NCBI GenBank assembly: GCA_964030475.1
Contig: CAXIPT010000002.1
Location: 14,843,095-14,907,094, forward strand
DNA from: Tethya wilhelma
Taxonomy: Eukaryota; Porifera; Demospongiae; Tethyida; Tethyidae
Length of the DNA stretch: 64,000 bases
Reading direction: 5' to 3'
Within the stretch, counting starts at the first letter, position 1, and every line of letters begins with the position of its first letter. The notes beneath the pieces were generated by a model that made no database searches, was not told where the DNA came from, and saw only the letters and a program-made list of their open reading frames with translations. This document shows, in pieces, positions 24,501-40,335 of this stretch. The position numbers and the translations under genes were made by a program.

Positions 24501-27500
24501 ATGAGGAAGAAGAGTGAAAGAAACAAACCTAGTGACTCTGGTGAGATTCATTTTGAACTATTGTTATTGTGTTGAGTTAAGTCTGCTATATTGAATGAAC
24601 TATGGATGATAGAGGCTAAGCCTTCAAAAGTCGGTGTGATATAAATTTAAAGAGTTTTTCACTTATTATGTGACTCTGGAAGGAGGAGAGTCTAGCTAGA
24701 TAGACTAGGGTGGCACAAATTTGGAGGTGTACTCTAGTTGGAGTTTATTACCTACGTGTCAAGTCTGTGCCTAGTATCATTGCATGACTGTTTATTTGAA
24801 CTGCTTCCCTCTACCCATGTAGCCATTTCATTTTGAACTGTTAACTTGTGTGTTGGATCAGTCATATTGTGCATTAATTTTGTAGACAAAAATCTGTTTG
24901 AAATGTTGCTATCTTCTCCAATTAAACAGTTAAGGGAAAAGGATTTCTGGTATCATTTTATAATTATTGTATTCATGTCAGGCTGCATTTTGAGTTTTCA
25001 ATGTAACAGACACACACAAGCTTCAACAATCATGGTTAATATCAGCAAAATTATTCTAAACTTTTTGTGTGTGTGTGTGTTAATTACTTTTGTCATACCT
25101 TGTATATAGGTCACGAGAGGAAGATACATAGACCTAGGGACAAGTCAACAATCAAGAGGTTGCAAATGTATAGAGATGGAGGGAAGGTTATTAGGTATGT
25201 AGCACTATCTTATCTTGTAGACTCTTCAACTTGCTCAGCTGTGTAGTGTATCTGGAAATGACTATAATGAGTTTTTATTACCGGTCAGGTTAGTATTGTC
25301 TTGTCATTGTCTGAGGCAGGGTCGATAGAGACAAGACTAACCTGGCCAGGTATCAGTCGACAAGCAAAAATGCTTTGGTCATCTGACATCTGGCTTCGAG
25401 GCTATGATGCTGCAGATCTGCAAAGCCTCAGTTTTCAGCAACTATACCAGATTCTATGGTTATTCTAAAGAAATTTTATGAGCATACTGATAGCCTAGTT
25501 GCTTTTGTTATTGTAAGGGTTGTTTTTGATAGGTTTTGAGAAATGCCAGGATTTATAGTTTTGTGCATTCTGAGCATAGAAGCTTGGTTCACATGCATAC
25601 AGAGAATTATCTGTTAAAATTATAAGCATCGCCTGAGAGCCATGCTGCAGCAAAACTTAATTTAGAACTGTTTATAACAATAATGCATACTATTACACCG
25701 TGTACATTGCATCGACTTACTAACTCATCCAAGCCTTGTTTGTTCAGTTATTCCTTCAATACATATCCTAGGGATAAAAGTGGTCGGGTTGTAAGAGCAG
25801 CACCATTTCAGTCATCTGTCAAGTCTGGAGAAGTTGCGAGAATCCAGCCCAACAAGAAATGGTTTGGTATGTTAATGTGTTGCCCTTGTGGAATGTGTAT
25901 GTGAAGATACTTTTCTGTCATGGTTTAGGGAACACAAGAGTGATTAGTCAAACAGCTTTACAAGATTTTCAAGAGGAGATGGGTAAAGTATTAAGAGATC
26001 CATATAAAGTGAGTTAGGAGATTGTCTACAGTAAGAATGATCATGGACATAACGCATCAAACTTTTTTTCTATTCTGAATTTCTTGGTAACCTAGGTTGT
26101 AATGAAACAAAGTGGATTACCGATTTCACTGTTGCAAGAAAATTCAAAAGTATAGTAATAGTTTATTGTTGTCGAATGATCTACAGTTTGGGTACACTAC
26201 TGTATTACTTTTGTAGCATACACGTGTACATTTACTTGACACTGAGAGTTTTGAGAACACTTTTGGTCCAAAATCTCAACGAAAAAGACCGCACGTCAAA
26301 GCTTCCAATATTGAAGTGAGATCATTCCCATGATTTTATGTAATTCAAATATCATGAAATGCTGCAAATGCAGGACTTGGTTCAAGTAGTACAGGCTGCT
26401 GAAGGTAAGGTGAATTTTGTTATCCAAACATGTGAATCCAAAGCCTATTACAATGTGTAGATGAATATGAAGAACTGAAAGACACAGATATAGTGAGGGA
26501 CAACCCAGATTATTGCAGGTCTATTATAGACATACTGTAGTAAAACAAAATAAAATATTCCTGTTTTGTGTGCATTGCAGGGACGAGATGAGGGAGTGCA
26601 TCTTCAGTAAAGGACAGTCTAAAAGAATCTGGAATGAACTCTATAAAGTGTGTAAAGTGCATGATGCAGGATGATGTAAACTTGTTTAGAGCTGTCCTCA
26701 TTTACATGCAACATATATTTTAGGTAGTGGACTCATCAGATGTTGTAATTCAGGTAAGATTGTAGTTATAGGACTGTTGCAATGCATCAAACCTGTGCAG
26801 TGCCAGTACCATTATTATCTCACATGAACGAAATTTTCTACTTGTCTTGTGTACTTGAGTCATGACTAGAATTGGCCAATATTCCCTTTCTAAGGTACTT
26901 GATGCACGTGATCCTCTTGGAACACGTTCAAGACATATTGAAACATATCTACAAAAAGAAAAACCACATAAACATCTCATTCTTTTGCTGAACAAGTGTG
27001 ATCTTGTACCTACTTGGGTTTTGGTATGTTCTCTTTTGTCTGTATTATTGATTGGCTATATAATATACTTTGTGAATTTAGACTTCTTGGGTCAAAACTC
27101 TATCAGCTGAATACCCTACGTTAGCTTTTCATGCCAGTCTAACAAACTCATTTGGAAAAGGGTCCCTCATTCATCTTTTGAGACAGTTTGCAAAAGTAAG
27201 TCTGTTAGGCCTAGTTATATAGTGCTGGCTATACTCTAACTGCATGCTCTTGTATTGTTTCAGCTACACAAAGACAAGAAGCAGATTAGGTATGGCCTGT
27301 GTTGTATGTGCTACTCTGACTTGACTAGTAGAATAATGTTCATGCAGTGTTGGATTTATTGGTTACCCCAATGTTGGTAAAAGCTCAATAATTAACACTC
27401 TGAGGTCAAAGAAAGTATGTAGTGTGGCACCTATTGCAGGTGAAACTAAGGTAATGTATGACTAGTTATATAGTTCAGGCATGTCGTAATAGTAACTGGA

Positions 27501-30500
27501 TTCTTTATACTCATGAACCAGCCATTATTATTGTCTTCAACTAGGTTTGGCAGTACATTACTCTCATGCGTCGTATCTACCTTATTGATTGCCCAGGGGT
27601 TGTCTACCCAACGGGAGATTCTGACACTGATATTGTTCTCAAGGGAGTAGTAAGTTTTAAATGTTGATATGCCATTGTTTTAAGTTAAGAATAGCAGCTC
27701 CTGTAATAAAAAAATAGGGTTCAATGTTCGCAAAATGAAAACTGTTTTCAAACACATACTTTGAGCCTTGCAATAATTCATGTACTGCAAACTTATTCAT
27801 TGAATGGTCATTGCTGTTCACAAACTAGCCAACTAACTAACTTCTTGGCGAAGTCCATTCCTGTTGATTTCTTAGCCTCGTTTACCCGTTTGTATCATTA
27901 GAGGGTTACTGTACTCATTGAACAAAGCACTATATTCTCAAGATAATAATAAAGAATCAATGAATTATGCAGCTAGCAATATTTCTTCGTTACTGCTGTG
28001 ATATGACGATGAGCAGAAACGACATGGCATGCCAATGGTTGTCTTACTTGTTGGCATCTAGCACATATCCTTCAAAATATTTTGTAATGACAAGTGTAGC
28101 TAGTAGATGGAAATCTACTTGCTCTTTTTAAAAATATTTTTGTCTTTTATGCTTTCAGGTACGTGTGGAGAACATTAAAGAACCATCACAACATATTGAT
28201 GCAGTACTTGAAAGAGTTAAGCCTGAGTATTTGCAAAAGACCTACCATGTGACTGGTTGGGTTGATGCTATGGATTTCCTTGAGCTTGTAGCAAGAAGAA
28301 TGGGTCGACTACTAAAGGTGTGTGTGGGTGTGTGTGCAGTGCATGTACTAATTAATCTATCCTCATACTCAGGCCACTCCCTCTTTCGGGATTGGGCCTG
28401 GGTAAGAGGCTATTAATCTACCTAGAGACTACTGTATAGCTAGAAATTTCGAGGAGTATAATTTCTGCAGTATGGTCATCCTCAAAGTTTTCGTGATTTA
28501 ATTGGTCTCCTTTCATTGATAAGTCAGCTCTGCTTTGATGACTGACTGATGGTGGCGGTACTTTCTGTGAAAGAGCTACAGTAGGTCAGTGAGGACCGGG
28601 TAGTTTAGGGGAAGTAGCACTAGTTAAAAAGTAGCAATAGAGGCTATGGCATTGTTAACCCTTGGCACGCGCATGCGCAGCAAGGGTTACGGTAGTCGTT
28701 TTGTATGTCTGTCTGTCTGACAGATTTTTTCTGCACTCTATCTCAAGAACGGAAGGCTCAGTCTTCAAAAGCGGCACACCAAGGTAAAATAATCGATATT
28801 ATCTAAAAAAAATTACACGTAGCATTCAACAAAACCTTGTAGTTCCTGAGATCTGAAGCTTTCAGCCTCTCTGAACGCTAAGCTTTCGAGGCCACACCCA
28901 TTTCTTAGTGTGCGTTATTTAGAATAGACTAGTTTTCACTTGGCAGAAGCACATGAAGGAATTGAGAGGCAACCAACTTACTTTGTAGGCAGGTTTAGCA
29001 CGCAATAATACTATGCTCTTATTAATCACGCTGTTTTGGCATATTATAAGCATGTTTTTAATGAATCCAAGGCATGACAGAGCTGATGATAGGCTGATGA
29101 ACAATCACAGAGTCATATGTTTATATTATGTGAACTTGCCAGCTAGTACAGTGCTAGTACTCTAACTATGATCATTGTTAGTGACTAAGTATTCTCTGTG
29201 TAGCCGGTCAGGTTGCCACTACTAGCCTCCTGGTCCGGCAGGGCATCCGTCCTCATCAGTGGTTAAAATTATCATGAGTAATTGTAGCTAATATCCTCTG
29301 CTGGCTCCACTGTTACTGTACTGGAAGCTAGATTGTCATGTGTGACAATGTATTCTATTGCTAGAGCGCCAAGGGTTAAGCACCTTGGTGCCTTCATTCA
29401 TTCAAGGATGCAAGCATTGATGAAAATGTCAGAAGACCTGAGCTGGCCAAGTGTACTAATGATATGTACATACTTTTTGTGATTGAAATTTTAGAGGATT
29501 GTGTTCAATCTGTGAAAACAGCACAATTTATACTCCTAAAAAAATTCTAGCTATATATATGGCATGTTATTATTATTATTGTTTGTCTGTTGGTAGGGAG
29601 GTGAACCAGATGTGAATGCTGTATCAAAAATTGTTCTCAATGATTTTCAAAGAGGAAAATTACCATACTTTGTAAAACCCCCTCTTAATGTAAGTTTTCA
29701 TCTATATTGATCATCATACAATAATACATATCTGACAAGAGGTGTATTGTATTTAGGACACTGAAACTAAGTCTGATCGAGAGATATTTGTGGCTGATGG
29801 AGGAAACAAAGATGACACGTCTGCTCCATCAGAAGCTAAAGTGTCACCAGATCCTCCTGGAGTTCACTCTAGTGTTCAAGATGACCTTGTGCCTGTTCAT
29901 AACAGTTCTTCAATACCTGATTCTCAACCTTTTGCAGAAAGTGTTAGTTTACAAATGAGCAAAAATGAAAGTCAGCCATCCTTTGATGCCACTAACCCAA
30001 CAAGTGTTCCAAGTGACCAGAAAGCCAGCAATTTAGTACCTGTAGCATTAACAAGTGGGGATTCTTTTTCGGATTCAAACAATACTATAGGTAGGAATTG
30101 CACTACAGTCAGTATCAATGTATCAATGTGGTCATTCTTGACTAGATTCTGATGAAGGTTGTCCACAGTCCAGCAGCAAGAGATTAAAACGAAGATTGAA
30201 GATGAGAAGAAAACTGCAGCACATAAAGCAATCATTAAAGGTATTACTTTTATAACCATTGCAACTGCACTTGAAGCAACTACATTATCAAAATATTGTC
30301 AAAATTATCAACCGGGCTGGCTGTACATTGCATGAAGTCATTTAGCTTTGCCGCTATCATTTGGAAACAAATTTTGTGGTTGTTGGGACGGGGCAGAGAG
30401 GTGGTTGTAATTTATAAGTGAGGAATCATTCTGGACCAGAGCAAGTGGTCGCTATAAGCCTATAGTTTAAGGTGGCTGCTAAGAGGGGTTGCACTGCATG

Positions 30501-30659
30501 TGCCTATAGTAGCAAATGTGCTCTAAATAGAGAAGTGTATTTACATAATACATAACTGGCTCTATGGCAACGGTATCATGGGAGAAATTTTTTGGATATT
30601 ATTATAATTATTGCTTTGTTTTACAGTGTCACAAGAAAACTGAAACAAAACATCATTAG
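24501..30659 (+). CDS. GNL2: Nucleolar GTP-binding protein 2 (NOG2/NGP-1)
   Basis: Twenty exons: 24501-24540, 25110-25194, 25772-25866, 25929-26008, 26096-26149, 26217-26315, 26374-26404, 26461-26518, 26581-26647, 26724-26753, 26895-27023, 27082-27195, 27264-27289, 27348-27450, 27545-27649, 28159-28317, 29597-29689, 29757-30090, 30146-30240, 30627-30659. They give 609 codons. The N-terminal NGP1 domain includes [15 protein letters not shown]. The GTPase is circularly permuted, with G4 NKCD (about 246) before G1 GYPNVGKSS (306-314), G2 GETK and G3 DCPG, as in the YlqF/Nog2 family. The C-terminus is a divergent Ser/Pro-rich stretch and then a basic tail ([12 protein letters not shown]). The family releases pre-60S particles from the nucleolus for maturation. 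Intron 16 carries repeat copies. Confidence 0.94.
28430..28515. repeat. Left-end fragment of TACCGTATAGCTAG MITE in GNL2 intron 16
   Basis: TACTGTATAGCTAGAAATTT followed by CGAGGAGTATAATTTC matches the left end of 47000-47195. No right end is found nearby. Confidence 0.6.
28660..28925 (+). repeat. Dispersed 260-bp repeat, copy 3, in GNL2 intron 16
   Basis: CGCAGCAAGGGTTACGGTAG, TCGTTTTGTATGTCTGTC, CGAGGCCACACCCATTTCTT and AGTGTGCGTTATTTAGAATA correspond block by block to 6375-6655. Confidence 0.72.
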
Positions 30660-30777
30660 TATATTTTGATTGTTATAAAAAATGTATTTGTCTTTTACCA
30701 TGATAACCATAATAGTAATAATTATACATGATGTTATATTTCTGATATAGATATTCTCATCATGTCTTGCAAAAGAG

Positions 30778-30783
30778 AATAAA
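30778..30783 (+). terminator. Poly(A) signal AATAAA for GNL2
   Basis: A canonical AATAAA lies 119 bases after the GNL2 stop codon, followed by T/G-rich sequence (GTGTTGTTCTGTCTG) of the type seen downstream of cleavage sites. The neighbouring DIS3L stop codon is only about 245 bases further on, so the two 3' ends are close and convergent. Confidence 0.6.
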
Positions 30784-31028
30784 GTGTTGTTCTGTCTGAC
30801 TGTTTGTACCTAGCATCCACTAGCTCTTCTGAAGAGTTATGTTTCATTGCTTCTTGATGTTGTACCATCTATTGTATTGGACAAGTTTAAAGAAATAATT
30901 ATGATAAGCAAGACAAGGACAGCCTTAGGTTTAAAAGGGGGGGTCAGACATTACTATATAGAGAGCAAAAAAGACAATTATTTTGCTGAACAGAAAGGAA
31001 CTCACTAGCTAACAGTAGACACAAAATG

Positions 31029-34000
31029 TTATAAATTTTGCAGTCTGTAGTTGTACAGCAATTGTGACATGAATGTTACCACTCTAAATACCTTAATTAG
31101 TTCCTTCTTGGTTTGCTCATGTTTGTGGGAACTTTCATCAGAGACTCTCTTCTCTGAAACTGGTTCAAAGCTGGTCAGCTTCAGAGTCAGTGATAGGCCA
31201 TGGGCATGTGACTTCTCCACTACCACTCTCAGTGAAACCTCATCCAGGAGTCTAAACGTGTACTTTCCATTTGAGTGCAACACAGTAATACGATTTTCTG
31301 TCTTCTCAATTGATCCTAATTATAATTAACACAACAGAAATCAGCCTCATCTCCAGCTACAGGTCTCTCCCCTCTTTGCATATCAGGAAGACCACACTCT
31401 TTCCCTAATCTGTGATGATAGCAGCCGAACTGTACTAGAGCAACACAGGCCTGTACATCACCCTATCTGCTAACATGTAAGACTTGGTCTTTACTTTTCA
31501 TAAACATATACCTGTGCCAAATGATGCAGGAGTTTTTTCAATTTCTTGTGAGTTGGTGGGCAGGAGAATGTGGCCATATTTGTCTCGTAGGTAAATTGTA
31601 TTGGTGATACCATATCTGCAAAACAAAGCTCTTGCAGATAAAAAAATAGACTTGTACAATAGTATAGCATAAAATTTACCTTGGTATAAATACCACCAAT
31701 CCATTATCTGTGACTTTGATAACTGTTCCAATAACATCACTCTGTGATCTGCTATCTCTTGAATGATGGTTGTCAGTTGGTTGTGATGGATGACTAGAGA
31801 AGTACAAACACTGGAACAACTGGACAGATGCTATTTGAGCCAGCTGTGATGACTGCATACAAAGCAAAATTTTATGATGCCAAGCATGCTCAATGCCATA
31901 ATGATGCTGAGATAGAGGAAACTATTTCTTACCCGATGTTTGGTATTCATGTGTTGAGCCATTTTGTGCAGTTCAGTGTTAGTGGGTAGAAGGCCCTCAG
32001 CATTAGGGTCACCCACAGCAGCTAGCAGTTGGCGGTGAACCTACGTACATGCACCAAGCCATAACTAAACAGAAGTACTAGATTGTTTATGCATAATTTA
32101 CCACTAAGTCTGCATATCTCCTGATGGGGGATGTGAAGTGTGTATAGCATTCAAGAGCCAACCCATAATGAAAGTGTTCATGTTGAGGTAATGCCCCACT
32201 TGAAAAGTATTGTGCCTGACTCATTGCCTGAGTAGCAAGATAGCGCAGAATCTGCAAACAGGAAAAATTTAAAAATTGTATTAATATAACATAGCAAATT
32301 GTGTACACAACAATCACACAACATATTGCACATACTTTATTGACGTTAGGGTTACTGGAGTCAACACACGCATCTAGTGATTGAGCAAGAGTCTTGTTAT
32401 CAGCAGTCTTCACACTAAATCCTCTGGTATTTGCACATGCAATTAGTGATGCAAACCTGTGGAAGGTGATAGAGTTAATGGTGGCTGTATAGGGACTTTG
32501 ATCACAACTAACTTTTCTTGGTTAGGTGGTGGGTGATGTCTAAGTAGAGCCTGAGTAGGAGAGCACTCACGGAGCTTCTTTGCCACCCACTCATTGGCAA
32601 ATATCATACATTCAGCAATTGTTTCGTGCATTTCCAAAGGCTAGGAATTAGATGAAATTTAGTGTTACAGAATGTAAAAGGTGCATGGACTCATGCCTAC
32701 CTTTTTGGGGATTAGATCCTCTATTTCACTTTTATCTTTGTCATTCAATTGAACTCGAACTTCAATACCTTCTAACTCAAGCCCCCCTGCACCATAATTT
32801 GAAAGACACAATACACAACTACATAGCATAGAGTTAAAAAACCAAACCATGCAATTGCCTGCTTTTGGTGTAATGCAAGCAAATTAAAGCGTAAATTCAT
32901 ACAAGTGTAATTTCAAAGAGTAGAGTAAGATTTTTCAGTGAATCATGAACTCAAAATAATTTAACCTTTTACCAACCATAATGCCATCATATGCCCGAGA
33001 CAAAGGCCTACAATTAATGACAAATTGCCATAATCAGCATTATGCCGATTCATCTCACAACTTATTCTTGTATCAATTATTCTGAGCATTATTACCAAAA
33101 CTTGGCATCATGTGATTTAATAAACATCAACTGCTCGTGGTTGAGAGGCCTTTCCCTATCAAATGTATTAAAGTATGTCACACCCACTTCATACCCTTTG
33201 ACCGCAGAGGATGTTTGTAATAATCAGTTATTTTTTCAAAACATTATATCATCATTAGGCAAGGGTAGCAACTGGATACTAAAGCCCATCTGGTTTGAGA
33301 ATAAGATTCGTACAATACTTTTTATATGGGGCAAAATAGCTAACTTTTGACTGGTAAGGCGTAGGAAGCTGGAAAAGCAACCAAAAGAACAGGGAGAACG
33401 AGCGCTTTCCAATGGTGCTTGAAATTTTGAAATCGGTTCGATATTTAGAAAGTTATTCAATTTTTTTCTACCGGCATTATTTCACTTCTGGCAGCATTCT
33501 CAAACCAGATGGACTATAGTTTATAAATAATGATAATGTATCATGAATTTAAATTCGACGATTTGCACGTGCACATAATACATTCATATATGGCGTCTAA
33601 AATATTGGTGGATCTTTGACAATTTGGACTTTGACCGTCAAACTGTCAAATTAAAATCTGTCAATATTTCCGGCTATACGGTATGGAAGTTTTAACTGAT
33701 TCATAAGTATTTTCTGAACCCCAAATCATATATTCTCTCATAGTGGTCAAAGGGTTAATTACAATTATGGGCACACATATTATATTATATTTTGCTAAAT
33801 TTTTTGGGAGAACTTCAATGCTTTGCTACATCTACTTTGGACATAAGACCAATATACTTTACAAGTAACTGTACTTCACTTGCCTTGCATGGATCTCTGA
33901 TGTCTGAGTTCCCTAGCAATATCGACTAAGGAAGTAATTGATGATTTAAGCTCTTCAAAACTAAAATCAGTACAAAATCAATTATAACAGCTTACAATAA

Positions 34001-37000
34001 TAGACAGCTCTTACTGCCACCCTATACCTGGTTTTTGAATCTTGATCAACCAGTCTGCAGAGTTCTGGAATTTCCTGAACAATATCTTCATACAGTGCTC
34101 CATCATAAAGTGATTGGGCAGTCTAGTAGAATGCTAACTATAGCAAGAGATGTCATAAAATGAAAGTCAACCTTACCTCATAGCTAAGCTTGTATCGTGA
34201 TCTAATCACCGTTCGTCCATACCACACTCTTCTCACATGGCACTGTGCATCAAGATGCCAGATGACACTTACAGCATATCTGAACGAGGTGTAATTTACA
34301 AAGAATCCACATAGACCACTACTAGACCATGTCCTAACATTTACCTATCTACTTCACTTAAAAGTGAGCACAAGTCTGCACTTAGTACAGCTGGCAACAT
34401 GTCATGTCTCCTATCAGCAAGGTAGACAGTAGTTGATCTGTTTCTGGCCTCTTGATCAGTAAGGCTGCCTGCCTTAACAAAGAAAGATACATCCGCAATG
34501 TGAACACCAAGCTCAACAGCACCATCTTGAAGGTGTCTAGGGGAAATGACATGGTAGGTACTAACATCAATCCTTGAGTCTCAAACACCAGACCCACTCT
34601 CACCTGACAGATAGTGTGTCATCTACATCCTCACAGCCCTGAGGGTCAATACTGAATATCAGGTGAGAGGACCTCAAGTCTCTTCTCTGGTGGACCTCGT
34701 CACTAGTTACTGACCAAGGCTTCTCAATGGAGTTTGTAGGTAGCTCTGGTAAATGAAGAATTGGTGCATCATATGTAGAAGTGGATCAACAGCAGTAGAT
34801 GAAAAAGGGTACCATTTAATAGAGATTGGCTAAAGGGTGTTGTGACAAGTTCATGTTCAGTAAGAATCACTGCAGTCTCTGTTTCCAGATCACCAATTGG
34901 ACCAATACTACGAACAAAATGTCCATTGGGATATTGCGAGCCAGGTTCCCAAGAATCAATACGAACTACAATCCTAAAAGGGAATGGAATAGACAAGATG
35001 TACTTTAATAGCCATGCATGCATGAATAACACCCAAATGGACATGCAAGGTAGAACTACTGTTTGCAGTGAGGGGTGAGACTTTTATGTACTGTCCAGTC
35101 TAAGTTGCTAATGTGTACAGCATGAAGAAAGGAACCATAGAACTTTTTTTCTCACCTATAATGCTGTAGCTCTTCAAATTGTCTTGTAGCAATGCGTATT
35201 TTTGGAATTCTTCTGTCATAAGGATAAACCAACACTTTCTCCATCTTCCCATGTGAACTGTGTCTAACATCCTTCACAATCACAACAATAATGGGCCAAA
35301 ATTATTAAAAGGCAACAGTTTTCATCTACGTCTACAATTATTGTTATGCCTGACTCACATCAAAAGAAGAAACATACTCTCTATCAGCCCTCTGCAATAT
35401 TCCCACCACCATCCCAGTTGGAATCCTCTCATTCCTGTGACTAGCTGTACTGCCTTCAGAGAGTCTCTTCCAGTCATCAGGAGGAAGGAGTTTCACAGCC
35501 ACAGTATCACCATGGATGGCTCGATTTCTAACAATCAACAAATGAAACCATTCTGAATTCCCATTCAAATCTATGATTGCTATTGCAAAACCAACCTGGC
35601 ATTACTTCCTTGGATGAGTATATCTCCTTGTAGAGTTAGCTCAGAGTCCTGCTCTGTAATTGATCTCAAACGAGGGGTAACAAATGCCTCTTCTCTTGCA
35701 TTGTAACGATTCACTCGCAGCATTCCAGCAAATATGTCGCCCTAAAGAAACACATTCTATTGTCCCATTTGAGGTCTATCAACCTAGACCCATTTCTACC
35801 CTTGATCTGCAACAGGGGATCAGAGGTAGAAGTAGGGTCTAGCTTGAAAGACTAAGGCCCAGTATAAATACAGCAAAATGTACAATCTTGAGTGACTCAA
35901 GAATAATATCATAATTACCGCAACGTACTGTACAAAAATTATTAACAATGCTAAGGTACAGCAATCTTTTGTCAATGGTTCCAATGGCAAAATTATCTAC
36001 AACACTGAAGTGATATAAAATCCCATAGTCTATTACTGAACTCACTCTCCTTAATCCTTCTTCAATAACTTGTGTAGAATGGTGGTCAGCAAATAGCTTC
36101 CCATCTAGCCCTGGAGTAGAGTGCAGAGCACTTGTGAGAGACTCGTAAAGTGAGAATGTGTCCTTCAAATTGGGCCAGAACTGCTTCAAATAGTCACTCA
36201 TATTCACAATCAATACATTTTCAGTAGTTACATCAAGATAAGCACCCTAATATAAATAAATACAGCGAATTCACAATAACAAAAGTACAAACCAGTCACT
36301 GTAAGAATTTATAGTACAGATGTGATACCTTGATTTCATTCGAAACAATAACAACTGGTATAGAAATTCTGGACAGACTTAGATGATTGACATACCACAC
36401 AGCTAGTTGGATGGTTAGACTGTGGAAGGTCAGAAAATAAGTGGCTGGGGAAAACTTAATATGGTGTACACACACAACAACAACAATAATAATAATAGTA
36501 ATAATAATAATACCGTTTGTGCCATTCTTTTTCACTTTCTTGCGAAGTCCTAGCAGAAAATGTCTCAATATGGTGCTCATTACTGAAAACCACAGTGTAC
36601 TTGGTAGGGTCATGTGCAAGACCAATAGCTTTTTCTTGAGTTCTTCTACCAACTTTTGAGCGAATCTAATGGATAAAAATGAAACTGAGACTCTTGCAAA
36701 TCATGTTCTTTGCACTAGTTAGCACACAAGAGTGGAGTCTCAGTACTCTGAATATGCTAGCTCAACCATGCCAGTATAACATACCCAAGACAGTGCTGTT
36801 CGTGATAGAATGATTCCTTTGATATTGGGCTGCTCAAAGACCTCCAGGTAATCAGCTAACACTTGAGGATCAGGTAAAACGTAATGAGAGCTATCACAGT
36901 TTAGCTGGGATGATATTACTCCTATTGCAGGGTTGAAGTAAATATTTCTTGTGTCAGCTTTTGCCAACCACCTAATTTTAGTACACACACACACACACAC

Positions 37001-37142
37001 CTGTCCACTGCTGCTTACAGAAACTGCACCCTTCAACTTGACATGAGATATCATCTCTGATATAATGCTCCCTAAACACAGAAACAATACTTCTTTTCTT
37101 TCTGTACCCAATCCGAATCTCCTTGGTATAAAGCTTCTCCAT
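31029..37142 (-). CDS. DIS3L: DIS3-like 3'-5' exoribonuclease (cytoplasmic exosome, RNB family)
   Basis: Twenty-two exons: 37142-37019, 36957-36785, 36665-36514, 36419-36329, 36246-36046, 35741-35596, 35527-35359, 35271-35156, 34973-34813, 34745-34604, 34536-34345, 34279-34177, 34122-34028, 33960-33884, 32786-32701, 32640-32513, 32456-32336, 32251-32102, 32040-31933, 31843-31680, 31615-31512, 31315-31029. They total 1029 residues, close to human DIS3L. Order: PIN-like N-terminus ([16 protein letters not shown]), cold-shock repeats ([15 protein letters not shown]), RNB domain with the acidic catalytic motif [27 protein letters not shown] and the [14 protein letters not shown] signature, then an S1-like C-terminus. 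The Asp residues needed for catalysis are present. The intron after the 33884 exon uses a GC donor (GCAAGT). Intron 1 is 61 nt and contains (GT)9. Confidence 0.93.
32787..33883 (-). other. DIS3L intron 14 with a truncated inverted-repeat element
   Basis: This is the longest intron of DIS3L, about 1.1 kb. It contains the right half of a TACCGTATAGCCGG-subfamily element (about 33551-33683) and two short blocks of 'AACCAGATGGACTATAG'-like sequence. No coding exon is evident. Confidence 0.5.
33551..33683. repeat. Right half of TACCGTATAGCCGG-subfamily MITE in DIS3L intron
   Basis: Ends TCAATATTTCCGGCTATACG-GTA and shares the block ACGATTTGCACGTGCACATA and the 'ATAATACATTCATATA' core with the copies at 5906 and 53821. 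Confidence 0.7.
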
Positions 37143-37514
37143 GCTAGAACCATAGATAATAGAGACTTCGTACCTCTCTATTATCTATGCTAGAACTGAC
37201 CATAGATATAGTATCTATGAACTGACTTGCTGACTTGGTCGCGGCCAGTGCCCAATGGGCAATTCCAAATAATGCTCACCAAGTGGCCACTCTCCAAAAT
37301 TTAACAATAACACTCAATCCCCCGCCCGGCCCCCTGGGTTACAATTTTCAAGATTGCATAATATCAATATTGGATGCATGATCAGACCATCATGGCCTGG
37401 GCCACGCAGACTCAGTCTGCCATCAATGCATGCATATAGTGTGTGTGGGCAAAATATGCGAACTATAATAGTAGATCAATATTATAGTTATGCAATGTCT
37501 TATTTTCCATACAA
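37143..37514. other. Spacer between DIS3L and BCS1L
   Basis: Intergenic: the 5' flank of DIS3L and the 3' flank of BCS1L. Apart from the hairpin it holds a short GC-richer patch (about 37235-37340) with 'CCAAATAATGCTCACC', which resembles the end of the dispersed 250-500 bp repeats. No ORF or RNA gene is seen. Confidence 0.5.
37151..37189. repeat. 15-bp perfect hairpin just upstream of the DIS3L start codon
   Basis: CATAGATAATAGAGA (37151-37165) is followed, after a 9-nt loop, by its exact reverse complement (37175-37189). On the DIS3L strand the hairpin ends 8 nt before the ATG, so it would fold in the mRNA leader if transcription starts upstream. A second, weaker CATAGATAT/ATATCTATG-like block follows at about 37200-37220. 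Confidence 0.7.
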
Positions 37515-40317
<2,803 letters not shown>

Positions 40318-40335
40318 CAAGATACTGAGTTACTT

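Noticed and set aside
36972..37000. A 29-nt intron at the GT repeat in DIS3L
   Set aside because: Too short for a normal spliceosomal intron and gives the wrong phase; the 61-nt alternative with GTAAGC donor works.
36740..37153. 137-codon continuous ORF covering the DIS3L start
   Set aside because: It reads the first exon in the wrong frame and passes through the GT repeat. The frame from the ATG at 37142 (SVFREHYIR) with the 61-nt intron matches the family.
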